A DNA stretch of 64,000 nt from Ruegeria arenilitoris (GCF_013032855.1 NZ_WQDA01000003.1:310001-374000), one strand, 5' to 3'; shown: positions 1 to 9,590, numbered from the stretch's first letter. The notes: a model not told the origin generated them from the sequence alone. Numbers and translations are program-made.

Positions 1-1597
1 TGGGTTTGGCGGCCGGTTTTTCCCGGACCGGTGGTTTGTCGCGCGCCAGCAGCATCTGGCGATAGGCTTCCAGGTCGCCGTCAAAGGGTTTGACCGTGCC
101 GTCCGAGACCAACCACAGCCGATCGGCCACCAGCCCCAGCAGGTGCATGTCGTGGCTGACCAGAACCACAGCACCGGAATAGGCAGTCAGCGCCTCGACC
201 AGGGCCTCGCGGCTTTCGATGTCCAGATGGTTGGTCGGCTCGTCGAGGATCAGCATGTGCGGCGCGTCGATCGTCGCGATCAGCAGCGACAGGCGCGCTT
301 TCTGGCCGCCCGACAGCCGGCCCACCTCGGTTTCGGCCTGATCCGCGCCCAGCCCGAACCCGGCCAGACGCGCGCGCAGTTGGGCCGGGGTCTCGGTCGG
401 GCGCAGGCGCCGCAGGTGATCCAGCGGGGTTTCGTCCACATGCAACTCATCCACCTGATGCTGGGCGAAATACCCGATGCGCAGCTTGCTGCTGCGGGTC
501 ATCTTGCCGGCCAGCAGGGGCAACCGGTCCGACAGCAGCTTGGACAGTGTCGATTTTCCCTGACCGTTCTTCCCCAACAGCGCGATGCGGTCGTCCTGAT
601 CGATGCGCAGGTTCAGACGGCTCAGCACCTCGGTGTCGCCATAGCCGGTGACGCCGCCTTCGATCTGGATGATCGGGGGCGACAGTTCCTCGGGCTCGGG
701 GAACGAGAAGGCGCGCAAGGCAGCCTCCTGCGGGGTCGAGATCAACTGGATCCGTTCGATCATCTTCAGCCGCGATTGTGCCTGAACGGCCTTGGACGCC
801 TTGTAGCGGAACCGGTCAACGAAGCTCTGCAAATGGGCGATGCGGGCCTTGGCCTTGGCGTTTTCGGCCTCGGCCTGGGCCAGATGTTCGGCGCGGCGTT
901 CGGCGAACTTGTCATACGGTACCGCGTAATAGGTCAGCTGGCGGTCTTCCAGATGCAGGATCGAGCCGACCGCCCGGTTGAGCAGTCCCCGGTCGTGGCT
1001 GATGACGATGACCGTATGCGGATATTTCGCCAGATAGCTTTCCAGCCACAGCGCGCCTTCAAGGTCCAGATAGTTGGTCGGTTCGTCCAGCAGCAGCAGG
1101 TCGGGCTGTGAGAAAAGAACCGCCGCCAGAGCGACCCGCATCCGCCAGCCGCCCGAGAAATCGGAGCAGGGCCGCTGCTGATCTGCATCGTCAAAGCCCA
1201 ACCCCTTGAGGATCGTGGCCGCGCGGGCCTCGGCCGACCAGGCATCGATATCGGCCAGCCGGGTCTGAATCTCGGCAATCCGGTCGGGGTCGGCGGCCTC
1301 CTGCGCTTCGGCCATCAGGGCGCTGCGCTCGGTGTCGGCGGCCAGGACCGTGTCGATCAGCGACACGTTGGACGAGGGCACCTCTTGTGACACACCGCCG
1401 ATCCGCGCGCGGCGGGGCAGGGTGATGCTGCCCGATTCCAACGCCAACTCGCCCCGGATCAGGCGGAACAGAGTGGTCTTGCCGGTACCGTTGCGGCCGA
1501 CCAGACCCACCTTGTGGCCTTCGGGAATGGTGGCGCTGGCGCCCTCGAACAGAGGGCGGCCTTCGACCGAATAGGTGATGTTCTCGATCCGTAGCAT
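1..1597 (-). CDS. ABC-F family ATP-binding protein (Uup/YheS type), 3' end cut by window edge
   Basis: About 532 residues are visible; the C-terminus lies beyond base 1. Two ABC ATPase domains are present with no membrane segments: a first Walker A (GRNGTGKT) near residue 30, a second (GKNGQGKS) in the second half, and signature LSGGQ motifs followed by LDEPTNYLD and LDEPTNHLD Walker B stretches. Two soluble ABC domains joined by a charged linker define the ABC-F group, which acts on ribosomes rather than as transporters. The ATG at 1597 begins MLRIENI, right where the first domain should start. It is divergent from the MFS gene at 1704. The exact subfamily (Uup, YheS/EttA-like) cannot be fixed without the C-terminus. 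Confidence 0.92.
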   Translation of the reverse strand, partial: MLRIENITYSVEGRPLFEGASATIPEGHKVGLVGRNGTGKTTLFRLIRGELALESGSITLPRRARIGGVSQEVPSSNVSLIDTVLAADTERSALMAEAQEAADPDRIAEIQTRLADIDAWSAEARAATILKGLGFDDADQQRPCSDFSGGWRMRVALAAVLFSQPDLLLLDEPTNYLDLEGALWLESYLAKYPHTVIVISHDRGLLNRAVGSILHLEDRQLTYYAVPYDKFAERRAEHLAQAEAENAKAKARIAHLQSFVDRFRYKASKAVQAQSRLKMIERIQLISTPQEAALRAFSFPEPEELSPPIIQIEGGVTGYGDTEVLSRLNLRIDQDDRIALLGKNGQGKSTLSKLLSDRLPLLAGKMTRSSKLRIGYFAQHQVDELHVDETPLDHLRRLRPTETPAQLRARLAGFGLGADQAETEVGRLSGGQKARLSLLIATIDAPHMLILDEPTNHLDIESREALVEALTAYSGAVVLVSHDMHLLGLVADRLWLVSDGTVKPFDGDLEAYRQMLLARDKPPVREKPAAKP

Positions 1598-1641
1598 GGG
1601 CCGCTCTTAGCAGAGCGATACTGGCGCCGCCAGACGCAAGC

Positions 1642-1658
1642 CATGTGCAAACCACATG
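1642..1658. promoter_or_regulatory. Inverted repeat in divergent promoter region
   Basis: CATGTG, a 5-base spacer (CAAAC) and CACATG form a perfect 6+6 inverted repeat in the 106-bp gap between the divergently transcribed ABC-F and MFS genes. Size and location fit an operator, but no regulator gene adjoins it and it may be chance. Confidence 0.3.
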
Positions 1659-1703
1659 CGCTGTGCTAGCGCTTTTGCAGATTAACGAAATTCGGATGTT
1701 GAG

Positions 1704-2906
1704 ATGCGGGCCGCACAAACTCCACCCTCTTTGGTGACCCTTGTCCTTGCGACCGGTCTGTCCGTGCTGTCGTTGAACATGTTCCTTCCGTCCCTTGCGA
1801 ACATGGCGGTCGATTTTCGGGCGGATTATGCGCTGGTGAACCTGTCGATCGCAGCCTATCTGGCCGTGTCCGCCGTACTGCAACTGATCCTTGGGCCAAT
1901 GTCCGACCGGTTCGGGCGCAGGCCGGTTCTTTTGACCTGCATGGCGGTCTTTGTGGCGGCGTCACTTGGCTGTGTTCTGGCGGAGTCGATCTGGACCTTT
2001 CTGGGGTTCCGTCTGATGCAGGCCGCCGTGGTCGGGGGCTCGGTGCTGTCTGCCGCGTCGATCCGCGACCAGTTTCCGCCCAACGAGGCCGCAAGCAAGC
2101 TGGGATATGTCGCCATGGCAATGGCTTTGGCGCCGATGCTGGGCCCGATGCTGGGTGGCACTTTGGACATGCTGTTCGGGTGGCGGGCCGGGTTCGTCTT
2201 TTACACGGTTGCAGGGGCGGCGCTGCTGACGCTGCTCTGGGCGGATATGGGCGAGACCAACCACAACCGGTCCGCCACTTTTGCCGCGCAGATGCGCGAA
2301 TACCCGCACCTGTTCCGTGCCCGGCGGTTCTGGGGCTACGCGTTGTGCGCGGCATTCTCGATCGGGGGGTTCTACAGTTTCATCACCGGAGCGCCCCTGG
2401 TGGCCGCCGCCTGGTTCGATCTGAGCCCCGCGACACTGGGCCTGGGGATCGGCATCATCACCGGCGGTTTCATGGTCGGCAATTTCGTAACGGGTCGGAT
2501 CGCCGCGCGTACTCGGCTGACGACGATGATTCTGGCCGGGCGCATCATCGCCTCGGTCGGGCCGTTCTGCGGGCTGTTGCTGTTTTTAGGGGGGATGGGG
2601 TCGGTCTGGGTGTTTTTTGGATCAGCGATCTTTGTTGGTTTTGGAAACGGTTTGACGAACGCCAACGCGTCTGCGGGCGTCATGTCGGTTCGACCCCAAC
2701 TGGCCGGCAGCGCAGCGGGCCTGTCGGGCGCTCTGATCGTCGCGCTCGGTGCGGTCATCACTTCGATCACCGGAGCTGCGGTCAGCCCCGAAAACGGCCC
2801 GTATCTGGTGCTGTCGATGATGGCAGGCAGCAGCTTTCTGGGCCTTTTGGCCGTTCTGTATGTCCGTTGGGTGGATGCACGGGACCCGCTTCCCGACGCA
2901 ATCTGA
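1704..2906 (+). CDS. Bcr/CflA-type MFS drug efflux transporter
   Basis: The 400-residue protein has about twelve hydrophobic segments. The MFS signature loop between helices 2 and 3 ([14 protein letters not shown], about residues 72-85) is clear, and the N-terminal helix with LNMFLPSL resembles the Bcr/CflA drug:proton antiporter subfamily. It should sit in the inner membrane and export small hydrophobic compounds, by family analogy; the substrate is not readable. It stands alone, divergent from the ABC-F gene and upstream of ndk, from which it is separated by about 120 bp. The ATG at 1704 gives the normal N-terminus for the family. Confidence 0.88.
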   Translation: MRAAQTPPSLVTLVLATGLSVLSLNMFLPSLANMAVDFRADYALVNLSIAAYLAVSAVLQLILGPMSDRFGRRPVLLTCMAVFVAASLGCVLAESIWTFLGFRLMQAAVVGGSVLSAASIRDQFPPNEAASKLGYVAMAMALAPMLGPMLGGTLDMLFGWRAGFVFYTVAGAALLTLLWADMGETNHNRSATFAAQMREYPHLFRARRFWGYALCAAFSIGGFYSFITGAPLVAAAWFDLSPATLGLGIGIITGGFMVGNFVTGRIAARTRLTTMILAGRIIASVGPFCGLLLFLGGMGSVWVFFGSAIFVGFGNGLTNANASAGVMSVRPQLAGSAAGLSGALIVALGAVITSITGAAVSPENGPYLVLSMMAGSSFLGLLAVLYVRWVDARDPLPDAI

Positions 2907-3025
2907 CGCCCAAAGGCGCGATCGCGCCATCATTCCACTTTTCACGGGCGAAATACCGTGTTAGGCGGCGCGCGATGAATTTCGCGCGGCCCAGCCCGCG
3001 CCGTCAGACCAAGGAGAGGCCCGAT

Positions 3026-3448
3026 ATGGCACTGGAACGCACTTTTTCGATCATCAAGCCCGATGCAACCCGCCGCAACCTGACCGGCAAGATCAACGCC
3101 AAGTTCGAGGAAGCCGGCCTGCGCATCGTCGCGCAGAAGCGCATCCACATGACCAAGGAACAAGCCGGCAAGTTCTACGAAGTTCATGCCGAGCGTCCGT
3201 TCTATGACGAACTGTGCGAGTTCATGTCGTCGGCACCGGTTGTCGTTCAGGTTCTGGAAGGCGAAAATGCCATTGCCAAGAACCGTGAAGTCATGGGTGC
3301 AACCAACCCCGCCGATGCGGCACCGGGCACCATCCGCGCCGAATTCGCCGAGTCCGTCGGTGAGAACTCGGTTCACGGCTCGGACGCGCCGGAAACCGCA
3401 GCGGTTGAGATCGCATATTTCTTCTCGGGCATCGAACTGGTCGGCTAA
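3026..3448 (+). CDS. ndk: Nucleoside diphosphate kinase
   Basis: The 140-residue protein is of exact family length and transfers the gamma-phosphate from ATP to nucleoside diphosphates through a phosphohistidine. The active-site motif ENSVHGSD is present with the catalytic His at 117, and the N-terminal [14 protein letters not shown] is typical. The start is the ATG at 3026, preceded by a good Shine-Dalgarno AAGGAG at 3011-3016; longer in-frame readings upstream run through the MFS gene in another frame and are not real. A strong T-tailed terminator follows at 3476-3503. It is a single-gene unit converging on the TfoX-like gene. Confidence 0.98.
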   Translation: MALERTFSIIKPDATRRNLTGKINAKFEEAGLRIVAQKRIHMTKEQAGKFYEVHAERPFYDELCEFMSSAPVVVQVLEGENAIAKNREVMGATNPADAAPGTIRAEFAESVGENSVHGSDAPETAAVEIAYFFSGIELVG

Positions 3449-3475
3449 GCCGCACCACGATACCTGTCGAGATTG

Positions 3476-3503
3476 CCGCGTCCGATTTCGGGCGCGGTTT
3501 TTT
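3476..3503 (+). terminator. Rho-independent terminator after ndk
   Basis: A 9-bp GC-rich stem (3476-3484 with 3489-3497, one G-T pair) with loop ATTT is followed by six T residues. It lies 27 bp after the ndk stop and before the convergent TfoX-like gene. Confidence 0.85.
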
Positions 3504-3508
3504 GTTGG

Positions 3509-3856
3509 TCAGACGGATTTCAGATCGTCAGGGCCGACACGTACACCGATGGCATCCAGATCCGCGACGATCCGGGACGCCGGAGCCTGGTTCGTTGACG
3601 ATTTCAAAGCATCGAACCTTGCGCGCAGGGCTTTCTTTTCTTCGCCCTTGCAATCGTTCCAGGGGCGGCCCTGCAAGCCCATGACCAACACGTAATAGCC
3701 GATGAAATGAGGCCGGGTTCCGGCCTGTATCAGCCGGGCATAAGCCGCATCGGCACCAAGTTCGCGTAGCTCTTCGGCCGAGTGGATGCCCGCACGGGCA
3801 CAGGCCTGCTCGAAAGCAGGTCCAAGATTGCGGATGGAAGACACAGGTTCGGGCAT
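3509..3856 (-). CDS. TfoX C-terminal domain protein
   Basis: The 115-residue protein consists essentially of the TfoX/Sxy C-terminal helix-hairpin-helix-like domain: the N-terminal VSSIRNLGPAFEQACARAGI with LRELGADAAYARLI is characteristic. In gamma-proteobacteria TfoX regulates competence, but stand-alone C-terminal-domain proteins such as this have no established role. The last 35 or so residues are a charged extension. It is a single gene between ndk (convergent) and the P450 gene (divergent). The function is inferred only from domain resemblance. Confidence 0.72.
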   Translation of the reverse strand: MPEPVSSIRNLGPAFEQACARAGIHSAEELRELGADAAYARLIQAGTRPHFIGYYVLVMGLQGRPWNDCKGEEKKALRARFDALKSSTNQAPASRIVADLDAIGVRVGPDDLKSV

Positions 3857-3968
3857 GTTTCTTTCTTAGCTTTGCCAGGGCGTGCTGTCACTGCCCGCCG
3901 GAACGTTGTGCGAAGAATTCCGTTGCGCTAGGCATTGAGCGACGGGTCCGTGCAGGAGGGGGAAGGAA

Positions 3969-5177
3969 TTGACAAGCGACATCAGCAATCTGGACCTGAT
4001 GAACCCGCCCGAGGGCTTCATCGACAATCCCTTCCCGTTTTATGATGCGCTGCTGTCTTCGGCGCCGGTTCTGGCGCAGCCCGATGGCTCGGTTCTATTG
4101 TCGCGGCACGCTGATCTGGACCGGATCTATCGGGACACGACCCTGTACTCGTCCGACAAAAAGGCCGTGTTCGGACCAAAGTTTGGTCCGGGATCACCAT
4201 TGTTCGAGCATCACACCACCTCGCTGGTGTTCTCGGATCCGCCATTGCACACGCGGGTTCGCAAAATCATGACTTCGGCCCTGACCCCGCGCGCCATCGC
4301 CCGGATGGAGCCCGGTTTGATCCAGACCGTCGATCGTTTGCTGGATCGCCTGGAAGACAAGCGGCAAGTGGATCTGATCGAAGACTATGCCGCCACCATC
4401 CCGATCCAGATCATCGGAAACCTTCTGGACGTACCGGTGGACGAGCGCGAACCGCTGCGCGACTGGTCCCTGGCCATTCTTGGGGCGCTCGAACCGGCAC
4501 TGAGCGCCAAGCAACTCGAGGACGGCCATGCGGCCGTTCGGGACTTCAAGGAGTATCTGGCCGATCTGGTGGCCCGGCGCAGGGCCACGCCCGGCGACCC
4601 CGAAACCGACGTCCTGACCCGGTTGATCCGCGGTGAAGGGGCCGACGAAAAGTTGAGTGAAATCGAGTTGCTTCAGAATTGCATCTTCATTCTGAATGCG
4701 GGTCATGAGACCACGACGAACCTGATCGGAAACGGGTTGGCCTTGCTGCATGACCACCCGGAGCAGCGTCAGCGGCTTATGGATGATCCAAGCCTGATCA
4801 ATACGGCGGTCGAAGAGGTTTTGCGGTTCCGTTCACCCAACCAGTTCGGCAACCGGGAAACGACGGCTGACATCGTGATTGACGGGTGTCCGATAGCCAA
4901 GGGCACCAACCTTCATCTGTGTATCGGCGCTGCAAACAGGGATCCGGCCGTGTTCCCAGACCCGGGTTTGTTCGACATTTCGCGCAAACCGAACCGTCAC
5001 CTTGCCTTTGCCGGTGGGCCGCACGTTTGCGCAGGTCTTACACTTGCGCGCCTTGAAGGGCGGGTCGCCCTGTCGCGGTTCGTGACACGGTTCCCAGATT
5101 TCCAACTGTCCGATGAACGTGTCAGAGGTGGGCGTATGCGGTTCCGCGGATATGCTTCCTTGCCCGCGTCCCTTTGA
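3969..5177 (+). CDS. Cytochrome P450
   Basis: The 402-residue soluble bacterial P450 shows all hallmarks: I-helix AGHETT (244-249), K-helix ExxR (E283-R286), and haem-binding FAGGPHVCAG with proximal Cys354. It should hydroxylate an organic substrate using electrons from a ferredoxin partner, but no ferredoxin or reductase gene adjoins it and the substrate is unknown. The start is a TTG at 3969 backed by a purine-rich Shine-Dalgarno (GGAGGGGGAAGG) just upstream; the next ATG at 3999 would remove ten residues and cannot be excluded. It converges with the histidine kinase gene at 5203. Confidence 0.95.
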   Translation: MTSDISNLDLMNPPEGFIDNPFPFYDALLSSAPVLAQPDGSVLLSRHADLDRIYRDTTLYSSDKKAVFGPKFGPGSPLFEHHTTSLVFSDPPLHTRVRKIMTSALTPRAIARMEPGLIQTVDRLLDRLEDKRQVDLIEDYAATIPIQIIGNLLDVPVDEREPLRDWSLAILGALEPALSAKQLEDGHAAVRDFKEYLADLVARRRATPGDPETDVLTRLIRGEGADEKLSEIELLQNCIFILNAGHETTTNLIGNGLALLHDHPEQRQRLMDDPSLINTAVEEVLRFRSPNQFGNRETTADIVIDGCPIAKGTNLHLCIGAANRDPAVFPDPGLFDISRKPNRHLAFAGGPHVCAGLTLARLEGRVALSRFVTRFPDFQLSDERVRGGRMRFRGYASLPASL

Positions 5178-5202
5178 TCGACAAAAGGGGTGGGGCGTTA
5201 AC

Positions 5203-6573
5203 CTAGGGTTTTTGCGCCAGCTTCAGAACTGCCTTCAGCCCGGGATCCGCATTCTGGGCACTGAAGCCCCCGCCATGCATGCGGGTGATGGCCGCCACCA
5301 AAGCCAGTCCGAGGCCTGAGTTTCGGTCCGATCGCGCGGGATCGAGCGTGACGAAGGGCAGTTGAAGCTGCGACAGCATCTCGGCCGGCACGCCCGGGCC
5401 GCGGTCGCGGACACTCAGCAGGGCAAACGGGCCGTCTTCGCGCAGTTCGATGGAAATTGCAGTTCCTTGAGGGGCATAGCGCATGGCGTTTTCCAGAAGG
5501 TTCGACAGGGCCTGCGACAGCAAAGGGCGGTGCCCCATGATCGGAGCCGCCCGACCCGTGACCTCGAGGCGCACATCCTTGTCGGCCGCGACCGGTTCGT
5601 ACAACTCCACGGCATCGTTGACCAAGCGCTCAAGGTCCACAGGTTCAAACTGCTCCCGCCCCAACCCCGCCTCGGCGCGTGAGATCTCGGTCAGCTGTCC
5701 GAGAACCCGCAACACGTGATCGATTTCGGCCGTTGCCCGGGCGATGTCGACCTCACGATCCAGGTCGCTTTTGCCTGGCTCGGCCAAGGCGACCACCCGC
5801 TGCTTCAACCGGGACAGAGGTGACCGCAGATCATGCGCGATCGAATTTGACGTGGTGCGCAAGTTGCTAACCAACTCTTCGATCCGGTCCAGCATGTTGT
5901 TCAATGTGCCTGCCATCTGGTCGAACTCGTCGCCGGTGCCACGCTGTGGCATTCGTTGGGACAGGTCGCCGGACACGATGGTTTCTGCGGTGTCGGCGAT
6001 ATCCTTCAGCCGCGAAAACACCAGACGGGTCAAAAGCCAACCGGTCAGAATGCTCAGCGCAAGGGCCGCGCCCAGGGCCAGCGCCACCGAATGAAACAGC
6101 ACCCGGTCGAACTGCTGACGGGCGAGGGCGTCGCGGCCAACCAACAGCCTTTCGCCGCCGGGCAGCAGGATCGATGCGGCGGAGATCGGGACCAGCTGAT
6201 CCGTCTCGGTTCTGCGCAGTTCCAGATCCACCCACCCACTGCCAGCGGCGATGCCTTCGGGCCATCGCTTGAGGTTGCCGGCCAAGGTTTTTCCCGAGCG
6301 GTCAGCCAACAGATAAAGCGCATCACGCTCGGACGCGGTCGGAAGCCGGCGTTCGATGGCCACCATCAGGCCGACTAGCCCCAGGCGTTCGTACTCGTCC
6401 GCCAGCCCGGTCAGTTCGGCGGACACGACAGATCGGGTTTCGCCTTCGATCGTGCGGTTGGCGGTGATATAGACCAGCAACAATACGGCCGCGGTCAGCA
6501 ATGTGCTGAGCACCATGCTGGCCAGCACCAACCGTGTCCTAGAGTCCTTGAACGACAAGGGTGACTTAACCAT
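5203..6573 (-). CDS. Sensor histidine kinase (two-component)
   Basis: The 456-residue membrane kinase has TM1 at about 16-38, a periplasmic sensor of about 120 residues, TM2 at about 161-185, HAMP at about 185-237, a dimerisation domain with phospho-accepting His247 (SIAHDLRSPL), and a catalytic ATPase domain with N box (NLLENAMRYAP), G1 (DRGPGVP) and G2 (GLGLAL). It should phosphorylate the response regulator encoded just upstream, whose stop lies 8 bp inside this gene, so the two are translationally coupled. The stimulus is unknown; the adjacent DegP-type protease gene suggests envelope stress, which is inference. Confidence 0.95.
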   Translation of the reverse strand: MVKSPLSFKDSRTRLVLASMVLSTLLTAAVLLLVYITANRTIEGETRSVVSAELTGLADEYERLGLVGLMVAIERRLPTASERDALYLLADRSGKTLAGNLKRWPEGIAAGSGWVDLELRRTETDQLVPISAASILLPGGERLLVGRDALARQQFDRVLFHSVALALGAALALSILTGWLLTRLVFSRLKDIADTAETIVSGDLSQRMPQRGTGDEFDQMAGTLNNMLDRIEELVSNLRTTSNSIAHDLRSPLSRLKQRVVALAEPGKSDLDREVDIARATAEIDHVLRVLGQLTEISRAEAGLGREQFEPVDLERLVNDAVELYEPVAADKDVRLEVTGRAAPIMGHRPLLSQALSNLLENAMRYAPQGTAISIELREDGPFALLSVRDRGPGVPAEMLSQLQLPFVTLDPARSDRNSGLGLALVAAITRMHGGGFSAQNADPGLKAVLKLAQKP

Positions 6574-7246
6574 CAGAAACCATGTAACCGGCCCCGCGCA
6601 CGGTTTCGATCAGTGGTGGTTCACCACCTTCATCCAATTGCCGACGCAGTTTGGAGATGTGAACGTCGACGACGTTTGTGTTCGGGTCGAAATGGTAGTC
6701 CCAGACACCTTCGAGAAGCATCGTCCTCGACACCACCCGGTTTTTCCGCCGAAGGAAGAATTCCAGAATCTGGAACTCTCTGGGCGTCAGGGTGATCTCG
6801 CGACCGTTGCGTGTGACCTTTCGGGTCAGCAGATCCATTTCAAGGTCGCGGCATTTGAGGGTCGGGGTTTCCTCGGATTCCTGAGGTCGGCGCAACAGGG
6901 CTTCGATCCGGGCATGAAGTTCCTGAAATGAGAAGGGCTTGACCAGATAGTCGTCGGCACCCGCATGCAGCCCTTTCACCCGCTCGTCCACGGCGCTCAT
7001 GGCTGTCAGCATCAGAACCGGCGTCTTGACCCCGGCGGCGCGCATCGACTTGATCAGGGCCAGACCATCCAGCCCGGGCAGCATCCTGTCCAGAACGACC
7101 GCGTCAAATCCACCGTCGGTCGCGTGGTACAAACCTTCGCGGCCGTCCTCGGCGCATTCGACGACATAACCTTCCTCGCCAAATCCCTTGGCGATGAAGT
7201 CCCGCGTGTCTTCATCATCCTCAACGATCAACAGACGTCTGCTCAT
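6566..7246 (-). CDS. OmpR-family response regulator
   Basis: The 226-residue protein has a receiver domain (acidic pocket E9-D10-D11, phospho-acceptor Asp53 in VVLDRMLPG, conserved Lys in LVKPFSF) and a C-terminal winged-helix DNA-binding domain (TLTPREFQILEFF, then the NVVDVHISKLR recognition helix). The start is taken at the ATG at 7246 (MSRRLLIVEDD), because a Shine-Dalgarno GAAAGGAAA sits at the right distance; an in-frame ATG at 7264 would place that element inside the gene. It overlaps the kinase gene by 8 bp and lies downstream of degP on the same strand, separated from it by a strong terminator. Confidence 0.96.
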   Translation of the reverse strand: MSRRLLIVEDDEDTRDFIAKGFGEEGYVVECAEDGREGLYHATDGGFDAVVLDRMLPGLDGLALIKSMRAAGVKTPVLMLTAMSAVDERVKGLHAGADDYLVKPFSFQELHARIEALLRRPQESEETPTLKCRDLEMDLLTRKVTRNGREITLTPREFQILEFFLRRKNRVVSRTMLLEGVWDYHFDPNTNVVDVHISKLRRQLDEGGEPPLIETVRGAGYMVSDG

Positions 7247-7290
7247 GGTCGGATTTCCTTTCACTCAGGATATAATCACGTATGGACAGG

Positions 7291-7326
7291 TAAAAAAACT
7301 GCCGGGTGCGAAATCCGCACCCGGCA
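7291..7326 (-). terminator. Rho-independent terminator after the degP-type gene
   Basis: A perfect 11-bp stem (7300-7310 with 7316-7326) with a 5-base loop is followed on the minus strand by a run of seven T. It lies between the protease gene and the response-regulator gene, so the two-component pair probably has its own promoter. Confidence 0.85.
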
Positions 7327-7411
7327 ATCCCGACAGCACGTGGACAAATCGTGTCCGCCAGGAGATGCGCGCACCGGATATCCCCATCATGCGGTGCGCG
7401 CGGGACGCAGG

Positions 7412-8848
7412 TCAGGCGATCTCGACGGCGACGAAGATCTGATTGCCGCCGCGGTTGATCAGCATCAGCGCCGGATCGGTCTTCTGATCTTCGAGCGCGG
7501 ATTTGAGCGCCTCGGGTGTTTCCACATCCTGGTTGCCCAGCTTCACGATCACGTCGCCCTGCCGCAGACCGGCCTTGGCCGCCGGGCTGTCCGGCTTGAG
7601 CGAAGTGACGACCACGCCGTGCACGTTCTCGGGAACTCCGATCTGCGCACGAGTCGCTTCGGACAGCGGTGCTACGGTGACACCCAGCGTCTTGCCCGCC
7701 ACCGCGTCATCGGTCGGTTCCGCGTTTGCCGCCATCTGGGCCGAATGCTGCCCGATCGTGACGTTCAGGGTCTCTTCCTTGCCATTGCGCAGGACGGTAA
7801 CCTTGCTGTCGGTTCCGACGGCTGTGGTGCCAACGAGCACCGGCAGTTCACTGCTCGAGTCGACCTGTTCGCCATTGAAGGCGATGATCACGTCGCCCTG
7901 TTGCAGCACGCCCTGAGCGGGGCTGTCCGGCAGAACCTCGGACACCAGTGCGCCGACAGTGCCATCGACACCCATCGCTGCTGCCAGCTCGGGGCTGATG
8001 TTCTGGATCGAGACACCCAGCCAGCCACGGCTGACCTGGCCATCGTCACGCAGGTCCGCAGCGATGTGCTCGACGATGTTCGAAGTCACGGCAAAGCCCA
8101 GTCCGACCGAACCGCCACTGGGCGAATAGATTGCCGAGTTCACCCCAACGACTTCGCCGTCCATGTTGAACAGGGGACCGCCCGAGTTGCCTTTGTTGAT
8201 GGCCGCATCGGTCTGAATGAATTCAGCGTAGGGGCCTTCCGAGATATTGCGTCCCTTGGCGGAAACGATGCCGGTCGTGACGGTCGAGCTCAGGCCGAAG
8301 GGGTTGCCGATGGCGACCACGTCTTCGCCCACGCGGATGTCGTCGCTATCCCCCAGCGGGACCGGCTGAAGCGCCTCATCCGCCTCGATCTTGAGCAGCG
8401 CGATATCGGTCAGGGGATCGGTCCCCACGACTTCAGCCTCGTACGAGCGATCATCGCTCAAGCGCACGGTGATCTTGCTGGCTTTGTCGACGACGTGGTG
8501 GTTGGTGATGATATAGCCGTCCTCATCCAGTACGAACCCGGACCCCAAGCCCTGACTGGGGCCACGGCGCGGGGCGTCAAAGCCTTCGGGAATCCCGAAA
8601 CGTTTGAAGAACTCACCAAAAGGCTGGCCTTCGAAGTCAAACTCCTGGCCGCTAGCTGGCGACGGGGCCGCGTCGATCGAAGCAATGACGGTTACCACTG
8701 ACGGTGAAACGGTCTCGACCAGATCCGCCAGGGCTTCGTCGGCCTGCGACGGAATGGCGGTCGCGGCCAGCAATGCCGCGCTCAGCGCAGTGGCGCCAAA
8801 CAGCCCTGAGGTGCGAGGAAGAATAAGGGGGGATTTGCGGATGCTCAT
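7412..8848 (-). CDS. DegP/HtrA-family periplasmic serine protease (Do)
   Basis: The 478-residue protein has an N-terminal signal peptide (hydrophobic 18-32, cleavage after PSQA near 36), a trypsin-like domain with catalytic His118 (NHHVV), Asp148 (TDIALLK) and Ser222 (GNSGGPLF), and two PDZ domains in the C-terminal half (about 265-355 and 380-475). Such proteins degrade or refold misfolded envelope proteins. The ATG at 8848 is preceded by AAGGAGA. Its position upstream of a two-component pair on the same strand suggests shared stress regulation, though a strong terminator separates them. DegP and DegQ/MucD cannot be told apart here. Confidence 0.95.
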   Translation of the reverse strand: MSIRKSPLILPRTSGLFGATALSAALLAATAIPSQADEALADLVETVSPSVVTVIASIDAAPSPASGQEFDFEGQPFGEFFKRFGIPEGFDAPRRGPSQGLGSGFVLDEDGYIITNHHVVDKASKITVRLSDDRSYEAEVVGTDPLTDIALLKIEADEALQPVPLGDSDDIRVGEDVVAIGNPFGLSSTVTTGIVSAKGRNISEGPYAEFIQTDAAINKGNSGGPLFNMDGEVVGVNSAIYSPSGGSVGLGFAVTSNIVEHIAADLRDDGQVSRGWLGVSIQNISPELAAAMGVDGTVGALVSEVLPDSPAQGVLQQGDVIIAFNGEQVDSSSELPVLVGTTAVGTDSKVTVLRNGKEETLNVTIGQHSAQMAANAEPTDDAVAGKTLGVTVAPLSEATRAQIGVPENVHGVVVTSLKPDSPAAKAGLRQGDVIVKLGNQDVETPEALKSALEDQKTDPALMLINRGGNQIFVAVEIA

Positions 8849-9309
8849 GTTGACTAGGTCTCCTTGGTTCGGCGCTTGTTGATGTGCGCTTTGCAGGGAA
8901 CATGAGCCGTCAGTCTTTGCGTTTTCTGACTGATCAATTAATAAATCTTAATTTTGCCACATTGCAGGCGTCTGGTAGCGCTCGCAATCCCGGGAATCGG
9001 CCGTGGGAGTTGCCGGTCGAATCGGTGGATTGTTGCCGAAATGAGGGTCAAACTCGTAAAAGCATTGAATTGAATCAAATTTGTTAACAGTCCAGCGGCG
9101 GTTTTTGACCGAATTTTCACGGACACTCACAGGTTGCGCCACCGCCCTTTCAGAAGGTGGTATTTGTCTAATAGGTCTTTGCAAAAATGTCATTTTGATC
9201 GTTTAGCGCTAAAAATTTCTTGTCGTGGGTCATCAATGGCAAAGCGAACGAACAACCTTGGGTAGATTTCCGTGACGCGCGTTGTTGCGGAAATACCATT
9301 ACGAATCCG

Positions 9310-9338
9310 GTAAAATTAACCGATTCAACCAATTTTAC
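9310..9338. repeat. Inverted repeat in AT-rich intergenic region
   Basis: GTAAAATT (9310-9317), a 13-base spacer and AATTTTAC (9331-9338) form a perfect inverted repeat. It may be a protein-binding site or a transcript hairpin; no neighbouring gene start lies close enough to say which. Confidence 0.4.
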
Positions 9339-9564
9339 GTTGTTTGCACTGAACTTATCGGTGACGATGAACATGCCCAAGTGAAAGGGGGGCCTGACAG
9401 CATCAAGGGGGTGCTTGAAGGCAGATCTCAGTCACCGGAAGCGCTGAGCGGCATGTTAACGAGGGGGTCTTGTTTCGGTTCGGCAGCACATTGGTCCGAT
9501 GTCTTGACGACATCCGGGCCGCGTTTTCGGGATTGGTGAAAGTGGTAGTCCTGTTTTGGGCAAC

Positions 9565-9590
9565 CGGCCCGGTCGTTCTCGACCGGGCCG
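9565..9590 (-). terminator. GC-rich hairpin after the MobA-like gene
   Basis: A perfect 11-bp stem (9565-9575 with 9580-9590) with loop TTCT begins 3 bp after the minus-strand stop at 9593. There is no clear T-run on the minus strand after it, so termination is plausible rather than certain; it may mainly protect the 3' end. Confidence 0.6.

Noticed and set aside
6965-8701. 578-codon plus-strand open frame across the degP-type gene and the response-regulator gene
   Set aside because: It covers two genes and the terminator between them on the opposite strand, and has no ribosome site or recognisable domain.
9282-9539. 85-codon plus-strand frame in the AT-rich gap
   Set aside because: No ribosome-binding site, no motif and no coupling to neighbours. 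The frame is explained by low stop density by chance.
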